NCBI RefSeq assembly: GCF_012974865.1
Contig: NZ_CP043633.1
Span: forward strand, 2,849,501 to 2,913,500
Source of the DNA: Nonlabens sp. Ci31
Lineage (GTDB): Bacteria > Bacteroidota > Bacteroidia > Flavobacteriales > Flavobacteriaceae
DNA length: 64,000 nt
Direction of reading: 5' to 3'
The position numbers and the translations under genes were made by a program. The notes below the pieces were generated by a model. That model saw nothing but the letters and a program-made list of their open reading frames with translations. It did not search any database and was not told the DNA's origin. Position 1 is the stretch's first letter, and the number at the start of each line of letters is the position of its first letter. Below are positions 33,859 to 44,137 of this stretch, in pieces.

Positions 33859-35100
33859 CTACTCGTAACGCAAGGCTTCAATAGGGTCGAGCTTTGCTGC
33901 TTTTACCGCTGGAATAACACCAGAAGCAAAGGCTATTAAAACAGAAACAATAGTTGCAGCAATAATCGCATTCCACGGGATTTCAAATGGGATTTCAAAC
34001 CCAGCAGAAACCGCATATCCTATAAGCATTCCTAACAGAATACCTACTATGCTGCCGTACTGACTGATTAAAAAGGTCTCAATAAAAAACTGCCATGAAA
34101 TCGTGCTGCGTTTAGCACCAAGAGCTTTTCTAACACCTATTTCACGCGTGCGCTCTGTAACAGAAACCAACATGATATTCATCAGTGCTATAGAAGAGCC
34201 AAAAATGGTGATCAGACTTATGATAATAGCAGCAATATTTAAAGAAGAAGTTATATCATTCAAATTCCCCATTAGCTGATCGCTTTGTACGATTCCAAAA
34301 TTATCTTCTTCAATAGGGTTGAGACCTCGGATATTTCGCATTAAAATAATCGCATCGTCTTTTGCCTTTTCTATAAAATTTTGCTCAAATACCTTGACGC
34401 TTAAATCATAATTGATATTAGGAGCTGTATAAATACCCCGTGCTGTTTCAATAGGAATAAGGATTCTTAAGTCTACGTTATTACCGAAGGTAGACCCCTT
34501 TTCTTCCAGAATACCAATTACTGTAAATTTATTACCTCGTATACTAAGGGTTTTACCTAATGGATTAAAGCCTTGGAATAGATCTTCTTGCATGTCGCTT
34601 CCTACCACACAGACTTTAGAATTATTTGAAATATCTAAAGAGGAAAACATACGACCTTCACCGAGTTTGATACCAGCATTCTCTGCATAGTATTCATTGA
34701 CACCAGCAACGATGACTTCTGGTTTGGTCTTTCTGTCTTCACTTTTTACTTCGGCACTACTAGTGGCTTGAAAAGAAATGCCTACTTGAGTTAATGCGGT
34801 CTTATATTTATCTTTAAATTCTCTTACTTGTCGGTAATTGATAATAGGATTCACCTTGGTTCTTTTATTGCCACCACGACTTTGAAAACTACGCGAGTAT
34901 TGCTGCACATAAAAGGTATTGGTTCCTATTCCTGAGAAACCATTATTTAAAGTGGAAGAAAGTGCATTTACAGCACTTAAAATCCCTACAAGAGCGGTGA
35001 TTCCTATGGCAATGATAATAATGGTCAGTATGGTACGCAGCAATTGGCCTTTAATGCTTTGTTGTGCGATATTGATATTTTGGCGTAGTAATCCTATCAT
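33859..35100 (-). CDS. ABC transporter permease, MacB/FtsX type
   Basis: 413 residues. A first transmembrane helix at about 21-43 (ILTIIIIAIGITALVGIL), then a periplasmic MacB-type domain of about 230 residues, then three C-terminal FtsX helices (IIISLITIFGSSIALMNIML, YGSIVGILLGMLIGYAV, IIAATIVSVLIAFASGVIP) and the typical SVTERTREIGVRKALGA and AAKLDPIEALRYE motifs. It would pair with a LolD-type ATPase, possibly the one at 1-622 or another outside the window. Divergent from hisS. Confidence 0.94.
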   Translation of the reverse strand: MIGLLRQNINIAQQSIKGQLLRTILTIIIIAIGITALVGILSAVNALSSTLNNGFSGIGTNTFYVQQYSRSFQSRGGNKRTKVNPIINYRQVREFKDKYKTALTQVGISFQATSSAEVKSEDRKTKPEVIVAGVNEYYAENAGIKLGEGRMFSSLDISNNSKVCVVGSDMQEDLFQGFNPLGKTLSIRGNKFTVIGILEEKGSTFGNNVDLRILIPIETARGIYTAPNINYDLSVKVFEQNFIEKAKDDAIILMRNIRGLNPIEEDNFGIVQSDQLMGNLNDITSSLNIAAIIISLITIFGSSIALMNIMLVSVTERTREIGVRKALGAKRSTISWQFFIETFLISQYGSIVGILLGMLIGYAVSAGFEIPFEIPWNAIIAATIVSVLIAFASGVIPAVKAAKLDPIEALRYE

Positions 35101-35198
35101 GGAAAGTAAGACTTGAAAATCGATAGAAAGTTACAAGTTCTTCAGGTAAATTATCTTTTTATTAAAATTACTTTAGGAACAGACGTCGCATAACTGTT

Positions 35199-35206
35199 TA
35201 TATTTG
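35199..35206 (+). promoter_or_regulatory. TAnnTTTG promoter box for hisS
   Basis: TATATTTG, 17 nt between its end and the hisS ATG at 35224. Confidence 0.7.
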
Positions 35207-35223
35207 CATCCTTAATAAAAATT

Positions 35224-36594
35224 ATGGCACAGAAACCATCCATTCCTAAAGGTACCAGAGATTTTAGTCCGCTAGAAGTACAGCGCAGGCAGTATATCAT
35301 GAACAAGATCCAGCGTCATTTTGAGCTGTACGGCTTTATGCCTATTGAAACTCCTAGTTTTGAGAATTCTGATACATTGATGGGTAAATACGGTGAAGAA
35401 GGTGACCGATTGATATTTAAAATTTTGAATAGTGGGGAATACCTTAAAAAGGCCGATCCAGAACTTTTGGAAACAGGTAAAGAAAATCAACTGACCGCCC
35501 AGATTTCTGATAAGGCATTGCGTTACGATCTTACCGTACCTTTTGCACGTTATGTGGTTCAAAATCAAAACGATATTACCTTTCCTTTTAAGAGGTATCA
35601 AATGCAAAATGTATGGCGAGCAGATCGCCCACAGAAAGGACGTTTTAGAGAATTTACCCAATGTGATGCAGACGTAGTAGGAAGCAACTCGCTTTTTCAA
35701 GAAGTAGAACTCGTACAATTATACGATACTGTTTTTACAGACTTAAAACTGAAGGCTTGCACTATAAAAATCAATAACCGTAAAGTTCTTGCAGGTATTG
35801 CTGAGGTAATGGGAGCAGAGGATAAGCTTATAGATTTTACGGTTGCATTAGATAAGCTGGATAAAATCGGAAAGGAAAAGGTACAGGAAGAAATGCTATC
35901 CAAAGGAATCAATCAACAAGCCATTGATATTCTGGATCCTGTTTTCTCCCTTTCTGGATCTTATGCAGAAAAGATTGCGAGCATGAAAGAATTGCTCAAA
36001 AATTCTGAAATAGGATTAAAAGGAATTGAAGAGCTCGAATTTATCAATACTTCCATTACCCAAATGCCTTTAAAAAGCGCTGTTCTGGATCTTGATATAA
36101 CGCTTGCTCGGGGTTTGAATTATTACACAGGATGTATTTTTGAGGTCGCTGCTCCAGAAGGAGTTGCTATGGGAAGTGTAGGTGGTGGTGGCCGTTATGA
36201 TGATTTAACTGGAATCTTTGGATTAAAAGACGTGAGTGGTGTCGGAATCAGTTTTGGACTGGACCGCATTTACTTAGTTTTGGAACAATTAGACCTTTTC
36301 CCAGACTCGGTAAGAGCAGGAGTAGAGGTATTGTTTATTAATTTTGGGATGAAAGAAGCGCAGTATTGTTCTTTGTGGTTGTCTCGCTTTCGCGAAAGCG
36401 GAATCAAAACAGAACTCTATCCCGATGCTGCAAAAATGAAGAAGCAAATGAGTTATGCAGATCGCAATGCTATTCCTTACGTGATTCTTGCCGGTGAAGA
36501 TGAAATTACGACAGGAAAACTGAACCTAAAGAATATGGCCAGTGGCGAGCAATCGTTGCTGACCCCCGAAGAGATTATTTCAAAACTGTCTTAG
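35224..36594 (+). CDS. hisS: Histidyl-tRNA synthetase
   Basis: 456 residues, class II aminoacyl-tRNA synthetase. Motif 1 region PKGTRDFSPLEVQRR, motif 2 around KRYQMQNVWRADRPQKGRFREF, the histidine motifs RYDLTVPFARYV and LARGLNYYTGCIFEV, and motif 3 GVGISFGLDRIYLVL are all present, with a C-terminal anticodon-binding domain (VEVLFINFGMKEAQYC). The iterated palindrome at 36385-36400 is read as SRFRES in the anticodon domain. Confidence 0.98.
   Translation: MAQKPSIPKGTRDFSPLEVQRRQYIMNKIQRHFELYGFMPIETPSFENSDTLMGKYGEEGDRLIFKILNSGEYLKKADPELLETGKENQLTAQISDKALRYDLTVPFARYVVQNQNDITFPFKRYQMQNVWRADRPQKGRFREFTQCDADVVGSNSLFQEVELVQLYDTVFTDLKLKACTIKINNRKVLAGIAEVMGAEDKLIDFTVALDKLDKIGKEKVQEEMLSKGINQQAIDILDPVFSLSGSYAEKIASMKELLKNSEIGLKGIEELEFINTSITQMPLKSAVLDLDITLARGLNYYTGCIFEVAAPEGVAMGSVGGGGRYDDLTGIFGLKDVSGVGISFGLDRIYLVLEQLDLFPDSVRAGVEVLFINFGMKEAQYCSLWLSRFRESGIKTELYPDAAKMKKQMSYADRNAIPYVILAGEDEITTGKLNLKNMASGEQSLLTPEEIISKLS
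36385..36400. repeat. Iterated palindrome, copy 6
   Basis: CGCTTTCGCGAAAGCG inside hisS, read in a different frame from the AFAKA copies (SRFRES). Confidence 0.95.
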
Positions 36595-36765
36595 ATGCTC
36601 CTGAGTATCGATCAGGTATCCTTTTATAAATACCCTACGGGACGCTAATGCTGTTGAAGCAACAATCATATCAATTTGATATGGGCACTTTCAAACCTAA
36701 GCATTTGTATAATTAGTATACAACTGCAAGCTCGTTAATCTAATTTATTAGACCTCTATAAATAA

Positions 36766-36797
36766 CAAAAGCCTTTGAAATTATTCAAAGGCTTTTG
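36766..36797. terminator. Bidirectional terminator between hisS and the giant surface protein
   Basis: CAAAAGCCTTTGAA / TTCAAAGGCTTTTG hairpin with A and T runs on its flanks; it can serve both convergent genes. Confidence 0.85.
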
Positions 36798-36817
36798 TAG
36801 TTAGGGATTGGAGTGTT

Positions 36818-39800
36818 TTACTTAATAATCACTTTTCGGGACTGCATACCGTAATTAGTGTCCATAACCATAATGTAGTTACCGCTGGCTATATTTTGAG
36901 TACTCACCGAGATGATTCCGCCTTGATCTCTAACATCCCAAGTTTGAACCTGCTGTCCTAACATGTTAGTAAGCCCGATGGATTCCATAGTGATGTTCTG
37001 TCCTTTCTTTATGTTTAAAGTATGCATACCGTTAGGAGTGTAGACCACTAAATCGCTTTCTACTAGTGTCACATCTTCATTACTCAAAGTAGAAGGGTCA
37101 TTGAACACAATAGAATAACGTGTTGAGTTGGTTCCAGCAACTAATCTAGGGCTTGTGTAGTGACCACTCATCAAATCTGTATAAGTTCCTAAGACAGCAT
37201 CTTTAAGGAAGATTTGCTGCGTTGGTTCTATATTTTTAATCTCATCTAATTTGATGGTCATGTTACCTTCTGCTTGTAATTTTACCATTAACGGCAATTC
37301 AATGTTTGAGTTCATAGCATCTATTCCTTGAATGGTTAGATTTTTATTTCCTAAAATGAATGCCATATCTTCCATTTGTTCGTCGATTTGAACACCGTCA
37401 AAAGCATGGTCATAGTTCCTACTTGCATTGGGGTCAATAGTCAATAATAGTTGTCTGTGTATGGTACTAGGACTATCAAATCCCAATCTGATTTTAGGTC
37501 TTGGATCATTAAAGCTGTTATAGTCTGCATACGCATTGCTTCCAGCATCAGTTCCTGGAGCAGACACAAAAAGGCTGTTTCCAGAAGATTCTGTTACAAA
37601 CTGTCGTTGATCGTTTCTAAATCTGATCGTACCATTTGTAATTCCAGTAACAAAGAATCCTTGTGCAACCGGCACAAAACGTTCTGGACGTTTGGTAGCA
37701 ATTCCTCCTTGGTTAACGTCTGGACTAGAAGTTCCTAAAGTTGCATTAGCCACACCACCAGAGAAGTTGTACATCGCATAGCCACCTTGATAGCTAGCAA
37801 GGATATGAGTATTACCACCCCAATGTTCCCAAAAATATAAGGTACCGTCTAGGTTAGGGTTATCTGTAATAAATTCATGAGCATCTAAAGCGCTTGGGTA
37901 TGGATTACCAATTAAGTAATCGTTTCCTGCATTGATAGGGAGATCAATAGCTCCATTGTTAGGTTTCCCTACAAAAACATAGTTTTGTTCTCCAGTTGCA
38001 CCAGTTCCTTTCATTGTAAATCCTTCACCAGCATTCATAACTCCTGTGGGACCTGTATACTGCCAGTTAGCATATGTGCCACTAGTTAAGTTTCCATATT
38101 TGTACAACCATCTTCCAGATATAGTAGCCGCGGTAGCAGCATCTCCTGCTGTACCATTTCTCACACTTGTAGGCGTCCAGTTTAAATCTCTAGGATTATT
38201 TACTAGAGTTCCATCTTTGAGAGCGTCAGCTAGGGAAAAACCGTTATTATCATTGTTATTATTAGTAATACTTACCGGAGAAGACCAATAATTATAGTCA
38301 TATGTGATACCTGTTCCTTGTTGATCTCTTTCTATAAATCCAGTTGTGGTACTTAACAAATCACTGTCTGTAGTTTGAATTAATTGAGATTCTCCCTTAA
38401 GATCAATGGAACCTTGAAGATCCAGAACATGAGTAATGGTAAGTCCGTGATCGTTATCTACATTCATTTCGTTACTTTCTACAAATAAGCCTAGTAAGGT
38501 TATATCTGAATTTGCAATAGTAACTTCATTGTTAGTTTTTACGATGTTCCAGTCTATATTTTCAACAACTCCATTAATGACACGAGTACTTCCTGGCGTG
38601 TATAGCACAGAACCATTTTCCCAACTAGAAGAATTTTCCCAGTCGCCGGTACCTAAGGATTTATATGGTAACGGAGCGGTTTGAGTTCTTAATTCAAAGT
38701 AGTTCTCATTTGCCATTCTACCATAGCCTTCATTAACAGATTCGTCATTTAAAGAAGTTCCAATAAAACTGTTCATACTGTAATAAGCAGATAAGGTCGT
38801 CCAGTTCAATCCAGCTAGTTCATTTTTAGTAATCGTACTTGGAATGGTTTTACCAGAGACAAGGTTGGCGTTTTCCATCAGCTCTTGGTTCATGATGAAT
38901 CTGATTTGATTTTCAGTTAAAGCCATATCCCACATTCTGATTTCATCAATTTCTCCATGGAAAAGGTCGTAAGCCATTTCATCTTCGTCTATTCTAGCAC
39001 CTATTCCTAATAAGTTTCCATCAGGAAGAGGAGCAGAGAGCGTAGCTTCAATGTCCAGAACACCATCAATATAGATTTTTGCAGTACTGCCGTCATAAGA
39101 GAAACCTATATGTCTCCATACGCCATCACTTAAAGCTGTATTAGAAACCATTTCTTCTAAAGAGCTACCATTCCATCTTAGTGTTATCCGATTGTCATTT
39201 CTAAGAGACAGCTGGTATCCATTACCATTTGCTCTTTTTGCAACGATGGTTCTTTCTGTATTGGCACTGTTTGCACCTTCACTTAAAATCCACGCACTTG
39301 CAGAAAAAGTACTTCCCAAGCCTTGAGGATTATCTACGATGATGTGATCATCTACACCGTCAAAAGCGACACTTCTATCATCAAACATCACATCAGAGAC
39401 AGCAAGAGTGAAATACTTAATTCCATCAAAGTTGTAAGAAGCTCTTTCATATATTCCATCGTTAACGAAGAATCTTGTTTCCAGTCCGGTAGTAAAGTTC
39501 TCATCATCTGCTATCATAAGAACATATTTTCTATTTACTGTTAAGGCTGGTAGACCAGCAAAATCAGTGGTAGCTACTCTAAGCTCGGTAGTTGCTATGT
39601 CAGTAGGGGTTTGCTCTTCCATCTTCCATACACGGTTCATTCTTGTGATGTTTGTCAATACGGCATTTGAAATACCAACATCGTGATTTATAATTGTGCT
39701 GCTGGCATTGAGGTCTTGTCCATTATGACCCCAGAATAAAAAGTCTTTATCATTATCAAAGCTCTGCGCGTTTTGCGTTCCTAAGTCTTCCACGCGATCT

Positions 39801-42175
39801 AAACCTACAGCTACTATACTCGTTGAGTTTTCACTTTTAGATTGTTTTTGAACTAATTCTGATTTATCATCACGTCCTATTGCTGCAACGTCAAAGTTGA
39901 AGTTTGTGTTAGCGGAATAGTTCCACACTGTATTGTCGTCAGAATCAAGGTAATCCCAATCAGCCCTATGATCATCTAAAGTACTTGTAGGATTGTGTAA
40001 TGACACTCCGTTTTTGATAGCCAGATAAGAATATATTCTTTGTTGTACTAAATTAGATTTTCTATCTCTATAACTAAAAACTTCGGTTATTTCTCCGTTC
40101 AAGTGAGTTTCAAATGGTAACCCGTTCAATTGGTAACGTCCGGCACCTATATAAAAAGGTTTGTTGGTAAAGCCATAAAAGTTTAAGGTTTCTCTAGAGA
40201 TTTGGGTCATACCCGTTTGGTTATCAATTTTACGTCCGTTTAAATAGATTTCTGTTTGATTGTTTGCTGGGTTATTTTTCACATTGAGGATGTGTACATC
40301 ATCAAATGTTCTAGTAGCGTTAGAGAATGATCTTCCATAACTACCATCTGCTGGGTTTGTTTCAGAAACAGTACCAACACTATGCGAAATAACTTCGTCA
40401 TCAAATCTTACTGATACGGGGCCCCAACCTAATCCAGAAGGGTCTTTTGCTGGGTTGACAGGAGCGCATTTTGCAGCTAGAAGCATGGTTTCACCTGCTA
40501 GTTGTCCCGTCATATCTATCGTACTACGTACAACAATCCAGTAATCGTTAGAGTTATAACCTCCTTTACCTCTTAAGTGTTGTTGTTGAGATCTATCAAA
40601 AGCAACAGTTGCGTTAAAGTTGATATTGTTAGTCGTATTATTAGCATATACAGGAGCATTTGCAGGTATTTCAAAAGCATCGTTATCTAGTGCTTGATCT
40701 TCCCACAATGGCAATAATGTTCCATCAGTGGATGGAATATCTTGAGATCTCAACCAAAGTGTCAAATTATCATTTACATCAGCTGGTCCATCAGGAGCAT
40801 TATCAGGGATTATTTTTCTACCAGTGATAATAATGTTGTCAAATAAAGCACCATCATCTGTAGGAGTTGACCCATTGCTGGCAAAAGCAATTCGCAATCT
40901 TAGGTTGGCATTGTTTTCAGTAGAGTTAGGTAAGACATGTGTAGCTTCTTCAAACCTACTTAGGGATGCAGTTAAATTGGAGTTGTCTCCGGTCCATGCA
41001 TCGGCATTGTTAGCAAATCCATCTACGTCTGTAGAATTATACCAATTTACACCAGAAGTATCAGAACCTAAGGTGATCCAAGTACTACCGCCGTCATCAC
41101 TGTATTGAACTCTCATACCATCTTTATTATCATTGGTATTGGTTCTAAAATCTATATAAAACTTAAGGTCGGTATATCCTAAGGTAGAAATGATAGGACT
41201 GGTCACCGTTGCAGATGCATTGGCTGGATAATTGTTCCAGTTATTAGTATACCAATAGTCTCCTTCTCCTTTTTCGTTAGTTACAGTTCCCAAACTAAAT
41301 TGAAAACCGCCTGTTGTGGAAGGACTCCATCCAGAAGCGCCACCATCAAAATTTTCAAAGTATAAGGTAGATATTGATCCAGCCGAAACCGCCGTAATAT
41401 CAAAATTATAGTTCGTCTCATCTGCATCATTTGAAGTAAAACTAATCACAGCATTACTGGTCCCAGTAGTAGCACGTGAAAATTCTACGGTAAAGGTATC
41501 TGAACTTCCAGGAGCAATAGTTGCGGCAGGTTGATCGGTAATGCTAAAGTCTCCAGCGTTTGTTCCAGTTATATTAATAGGAGTACCTGTAAGATCTAAA
41601 TTTGCAGTTCCCGTATTCTCTATAGTGTAGGTGACTGCAATACTTGTAGTTCCGTCGGCTGTACCAAGATTAGTAGCATCAGCACTACTAGGAGTGGTGT
41701 CGTTATCAGAAATAATAACTCCATTTCCTAAAACAGCCACTTCTGGCGCAGCAGCACCACAGCCACCGCCATATACATTAAAGTTAAAATAGTCGCCACT
41801 TTGACCACTGTTTAAACCAGTACTAAGGACTACGTTTCCTCCTGAAGTTATAGTAGCGGTACCACCGCTATCCCAGCCATCGTTTGGGCTATCATATAAT
41901 CTAGCTCTATAGTTGTTACCGTCTGGTAAACAACCTAAATCAATAGTAGCGTAATAGGCAACCGCAGATCCAGTATAACACTGAGCAGGATTACAATATC
42001 GAGCTATCTCAGTTCCAGAGGGGTTATAGATTAAAATATAGTTTTCACCAGAATAAGACGGCCAACTTATATCTAAATTAACTTGACTAGTTTGTGCGAT
42101 GCTCGAAAAGGAATATAATGCAACAAATGTGAACATTATCATTTTCCAATGGTGGGAAAGAGTAGTTTTTTTCAT
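36818..42175 (-). CDS. Giant T9SS-secreted surface protein with LamG domain
   Basis: The frame is open from 42283, but the ATG at 42175 gives a proper signal peptide (MIMFTFVALYSFSSIAQTSQ), so 1785 residues is preferred. Domains in order: a beta-rich N-domain, a choice-of-anchor-type repeat (VAVLGNGVIISDNDTTP, then FSITDQPAATIAPGSS), an anchor/MAM-like domain (LYFENFDGGASGWSP), a concanavalin-like region (NLTLWLRSQDIPSTDG), a LamG domain (VAFDGVDDHIIVDNP, then WRHIGFSYDGSTAKIYIDG), a long C-terminal region shared with the 59339 protein (NPYPSALDAHEF, then GGIATKRPE) and a type A T9SS sorting tail (SIGLTNMLGQQVQTWDV, ending SRKVIIK). Probably a cell-surface or gliding/adhesion protein. Next to a divergent LacI regulator. 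Confidence 0.9.
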   Translation of the reverse strand: MKKTTLSHHWKMIMFTFVALYSFSSIAQTSQVNLDISWPSYSGENYILIYNPSGTEIARYCNPAQCYTGSAVAYYATIDLGCLPDGNNYRARLYDSPNDGWDSGGTATITSGGNVVLSTGLNSGQSGDYFNFNVYGGGCGAAAPEVAVLGNGVIISDNDTTPSSADATNLGTADGTTSIAVTYTIENTGTANLDLTGTPINITGTNAGDFSITDQPAATIAPGSSDTFTVEFSRATTGTSNAVISFTSNDADETNYNFDITAVSAGSISTLYFENFDGGASGWSPSTTGGFQFSLGTVTNEKGEGDYWYTNNWNNYPANASATVTSPIISTLGYTDLKFYIDFRTNTNDNKDGMRVQYSDDGGSTWITLGSDTSGVNWYNSTDVDGFANNADAWTGDNSNLTASLSRFEEATHVLPNSTENNANLRLRIAFASNGSTPTDDGALFDNIIITGRKIIPDNAPDGPADVNDNLTLWLRSQDIPSTDGTLLPLWEDQALDNDAFEIPANAPVYANNTTNNINFNATVAFDRSQQQHLRGKGGYNSNDYWIVVRSTIDMTGQLAGETMLLAAKCAPVNPAKDPSGLGWGPVSVRFDDEVISHSVGTVSETNPADGSYGRSFSNATRTFDDVHILNVKNNPANNQTEIYLNGRKIDNQTGMTQISRETLNFYGFTNKPFYIGAGRYQLNGLPFETHLNGEITEVFSYRDRKSNLVQQRIYSYLAIKNGVSLHNPTSTLDDHRADWDYLDSDDNTVWNYSANTNFNFDVAAIGRDDKSELVQKQSKSENSTSIVAVGLDRVEDLGTQNAQSFDNDKDFLFWGHNGQDLNASSTIINHDVGISNAVLTNITRMNRVWKMEEQTPTDIATTELRVATTDFAGLPALTVNRKYVLMIADDENFTTGLETRFFVNDGIYERASYNFDGIKYFTLAVSDVMFDDRSVAFDGVDDHIIVDNPQGLGSTFSASAWILSEGANSANTERTIVAKRANGNGYQLSLRNDNRITLRWNGSSLEEMVSNTALSDGVWRHIGFSYDGSTAKIYIDGVLDIEATLSAPLPDGNLLGIGARIDEDEMAYDLFHGEIDEIRMWDMALTENQIRFIMNQELMENANLVSGKTIPSTITKNELAGLNWTTLSAYYSMNSFIGTSLNDESVNEGYGRMANENYFELRTQTAPLPYKSLGTGDWENSSSWENGSVLYTPGSTRVINGVVENIDWNIVKTNNEVTIANSDITLLGLFVESNEMNVDNDHGLTITHVLDLQGSIDLKGESQLIQTTDSDLLSTTTGFIERDQQGTGITYDYNYWSSPVSITNNNNDNNGFSLADALKDGTLVNNPRDLNWTPTSVRNGTAGDAATAATISGRWLYKYGNLTSGTYANWQYTGPTGVMNAGEGFTMKGTGATGEQNYVFVGKPNNGAIDLPINAGNDYLIGNPYPSALDAHEFITDNPNLDGTLYFWEHWGGNTHILASYQGGYAMYNFSGGVANATLGTSSPDVNQGGIATKRPERFVPVAQGFFVTGITNGTIRFRNDQRQFVTESSGNSLFVSAPGTDAGSNAYADYNSFNDPRPKIRLGFDSPSTIHRQLLLTIDPNASRNYDHAFDGVQIDEQMEDMAFILGNKNLTIQGIDAMNSNIELPLMVKLQAEGNMTIKLDEIKNIEPTQQIFLKDAVLGTYTDLMSGHYTSPRLVAGTNSTRYSIVFNDPSTLSNEDVTLVESDLVVYTPNGMHTLNIKKGQNITMESIGLTNMLGQQVQTWDVRDQGGIISVSTQNIASGNYIMVMDTNYGMQSRKVIIK

Positions 42176-42257
42176 GAGCCTTTTTATTATTTGTTCAGGT
42201 ACACGAATATAAAGGTCGTTCATCGTCAAAAAAGGTATTTTAACAATATAATCGCCG

Positions 42258-42269
42258 AACAACGTTGTT
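42258..42269. promoter_or_regulatory. Palindrome AACAACGTTGTT, possible LacI-type operator
   Basis: Perfect 12-bp palindrome with a central CG, the form typical of LacI-family operators, lying in the 267-bp gap between the giant protein and the lacI-type gene. Binding is inferred only. Confidence 0.4.
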
Positions 42270-42442
42270 ATTATGCATTTCATGGAATATTTACCGTTTT
42301 AGGAGAATATTTTAAAAATATATATATGTTTTTAAACGATTATTTTATACGTATTAGCATCATTTTTAACATATGTTAATTAATAAAATCAGTTGTCAGT
42401 GTTCAAGAATACCCTTATATTTCCTATGCTAGCAATTGAAGC

Positions 42443-43444
42443 ATGAAAAAAGAGAAAGTAACCCTAAAACAACTGGCAGATTTGTTGAATTATTCGATTT
42501 CGACTATTTCAAAAGCCTTAAATAACAGTGAAGAAATTAACAGCGATACAAAGCTTAAGATAATCGAGGCTGCAAGGGAGTTAGGCTATAAGTTTTCACA
42601 AACGTCCTTAAAGACAAATAAAACTATAGTTGTGATAATTCCAGACATTAGGAATGACTTTTTTGCACAGGTTTTAAATGGTTTGGAAGTAGCAGCTACA
42701 GAAAATAATTTTAAAATCATTACGGGCTTTTCAAATGAATCCTATGATAAAGAAGTTGCCTATTTATCTGCTTTAAATAAAGAATCTATTGATGGTTTTA
42801 TAATAGCTGCCGCAAGGGAAACCCAACAAGTTGAAAAATATAAGCATTTTGAAGAACTTATAGATTTGGGTATTCCTTTAGTCATGTTTGATCGTGTCAT
42901 AGACGAATTGGAATGTGATAAGATAGTTAATGATGATTATCAATCTGGTCAAAGAGCTTTTGATTTCTTATTAGAAAGTGGTGATAGAACTATTTGTATG
43001 GCCAGTACTATAAGTTTATTAAGTGTCGGCAAATTAAGAGAAAAAGGTATTAGAGCCAGTGTAGAAATGAATGAAGATGTAAGCTTCCTAGTTATTACAG
43101 CATCTGACGAAGAGGAATATTCTAGAAAAATAGAAAAGGCTTTAAAATTTGATGGTATTCAGTCTATTATAGCATTAGATCAAATAGCAGGAGTCTTGGC
43201 ATTAAATAAAGCACACGAATTGCATATCAAAATACCTGAAGAATTACAGCTTATATGTTATTCTGACGGACTTTTATCTAATTATTCCTTTCCAAAAATG
43301 TCTGTTATTGATCAACAGGCTCTAGAAATAGGGAAGAAGGCGTTCATCAGGATGTTGAACCTCATTAATAACACAGATAAAATAAAGGTAACACGTGTAC
43401 ATACCTTGAAATCGTCACTAATTAAAAGAGGAACTACTAGATAA
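42443..43444 (+). CDS. LacI-family transcriptional regulator
   Basis: 333 residues. The N-terminal helix-turn-helix (VTLKQLADLLNYSISTISKALNN) with hinge helix region (EAARELGYKFSQ) is followed by a periplasmic-binding-protein-like effector domain (VVIIPDIRNDFFAQVLNGLE, then GIPLVMFDRVIDELECDKIVNDD). It would repress or activate genes in response to a sugar-like ligand. Divergent from the giant T9SS protein; that gene is the natural first candidate target. A bidirectional terminator shared with tRNA-Met follows. Confidence 0.93.
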   Translation: MKKEKVTLKQLADLLNYSISTISKALNNSEEINSDTKLKIIEAARELGYKFSQTSLKTNKTIVVIIPDIRNDFFAQVLNGLEVAATENNFKIITGFSNESYDKEVAYLSALNKESIDGFIIAAARETQQVEKYKHFEELIDLGIPLVMFDRVIDELECDKIVNDDYQSGQRAFDFLLESGDRTICMASTISLLSVGKLREKGIRASVEMNEDVSFLVITASDEEEYSRKIEKALKFDGIQSIIALDQIAGVLALNKAHELHIKIPEELQLICYSDGLLSNYSFPKMSVIDQQALEIGKKAFIRMLNLINNTDKIKVTRVHTLKSSLIKRGTTR

Positions 43445-43445
43445 T

Positions 43446-43476
43446 AAAAAAGCTCTTACTGTAAAGTAAGAGCTTT
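43446..43476. terminator. Bidirectional terminator (lacI-type gene / tRNA-Met)
   Basis: AAAGCTCTTACT-GTAA-AGTAAGAGCTTT hairpin; T run on the tRNA side after the minus-strand hairpin. Confidence 0.88.
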
Positions 43477-43477
43477 G

Positions 43478-43551
<74 letters not shown>

Positions 43552-43697
43552 ATTTAGGTAATATTCTTTGTTGTTTAGCGGCTGCAAATATACATCTATT
43601 TATTTTTTTATTCCAAACCTTACTCATTATTAATTTTGATTAATTTTCTTTTTTCAGGAATGAAATTAAACCTTATATTGCCGTCAAAGTTTATTAA

Positions 43698-44087
43698 ATG
43701 CAAGACCCAATCAAATTTGACCTTGAATTTCCAATTCAAGCATCACCGACTTTGTTATATCAACATATTGCAACGCCATCTGGAATGTCAGAATGGTTTG
43801 CTGACAATGTAAATAGTCGTGGCGAGTATTTCCGATTTATTTGGGATGGACAGGAAGAGAAAGCAAAAATCCTTAAACGCGTCTCTGGAGAAAGAGCCCG
43901 TTTTCAATGGGATTATGATGAGGACACTAAAAAATATTTTGAAATTAGAATTCAGGTAGATGAAATTACTAAAGATGTCTCTTTAATGATTTCAGATTTT
44001 GGTGATGATGAAGATGAGGTAGAAGAACAAAAAATGTTTTGGGAAAACCAAATAGGAGCACTAAAAAAAGTCCTAGGTTCTAGATAA
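43698..44087 (+). CDS. START-like domain protein
   Basis: 129 residues with the conserved Bacteroidota START-like/AHSA1-like fold: FDLEFPIQASPTLLYQHIAT, then MSEWFADNVNSRGEYFRFIW, then RFQWDYDEDTKKYFEIRI, and an acidic stretch DDEDEVEEQKMFWENQIGALK. Such proteins bind hydrophobic ligands in a helix-grip cavity; the ligand is unknown. A terminator follows at 44111-44137. Confidence 0.9.
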   Translation: MQDPIKFDLEFPIQASPTLLYQHIATPSGMSEWFADNVNSRGEYFRFIWDGQEEKAKILKRVSGERARFQWDYDEDTKKYFEIRIQVDEITKDVSLMISDFGDDEDEVEEQKMFWENQIGALKKVLGSR

Positions 44088-44110
44088 AACCCTAATTAAT
44101 ATTTAATTTT

Positions 44111-44137
44111 GAGCCCTGAAATTACAGGGCTTTTTTT
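44111..44137 (+). terminator. Terminator directly abutting the next start codon
   Basis: GAGCCCTG-AAATTA-CAGGGCT hairpin with a T7 tract whose last base is immediately before the ATG at 44138. Confidence 0.85.

Noticed and set aside
35272-35718. Minus-strand 148-codon frame inside hisS
   Set aside because: Lies entirely inside a strongly conserved gene; no domain.
36818-42283. Longer start of the giant protein at 42283
   Set aside because: The first 36 residues would place non-signal sequence before a perfect signal peptide; the ATG at 42175 is better.
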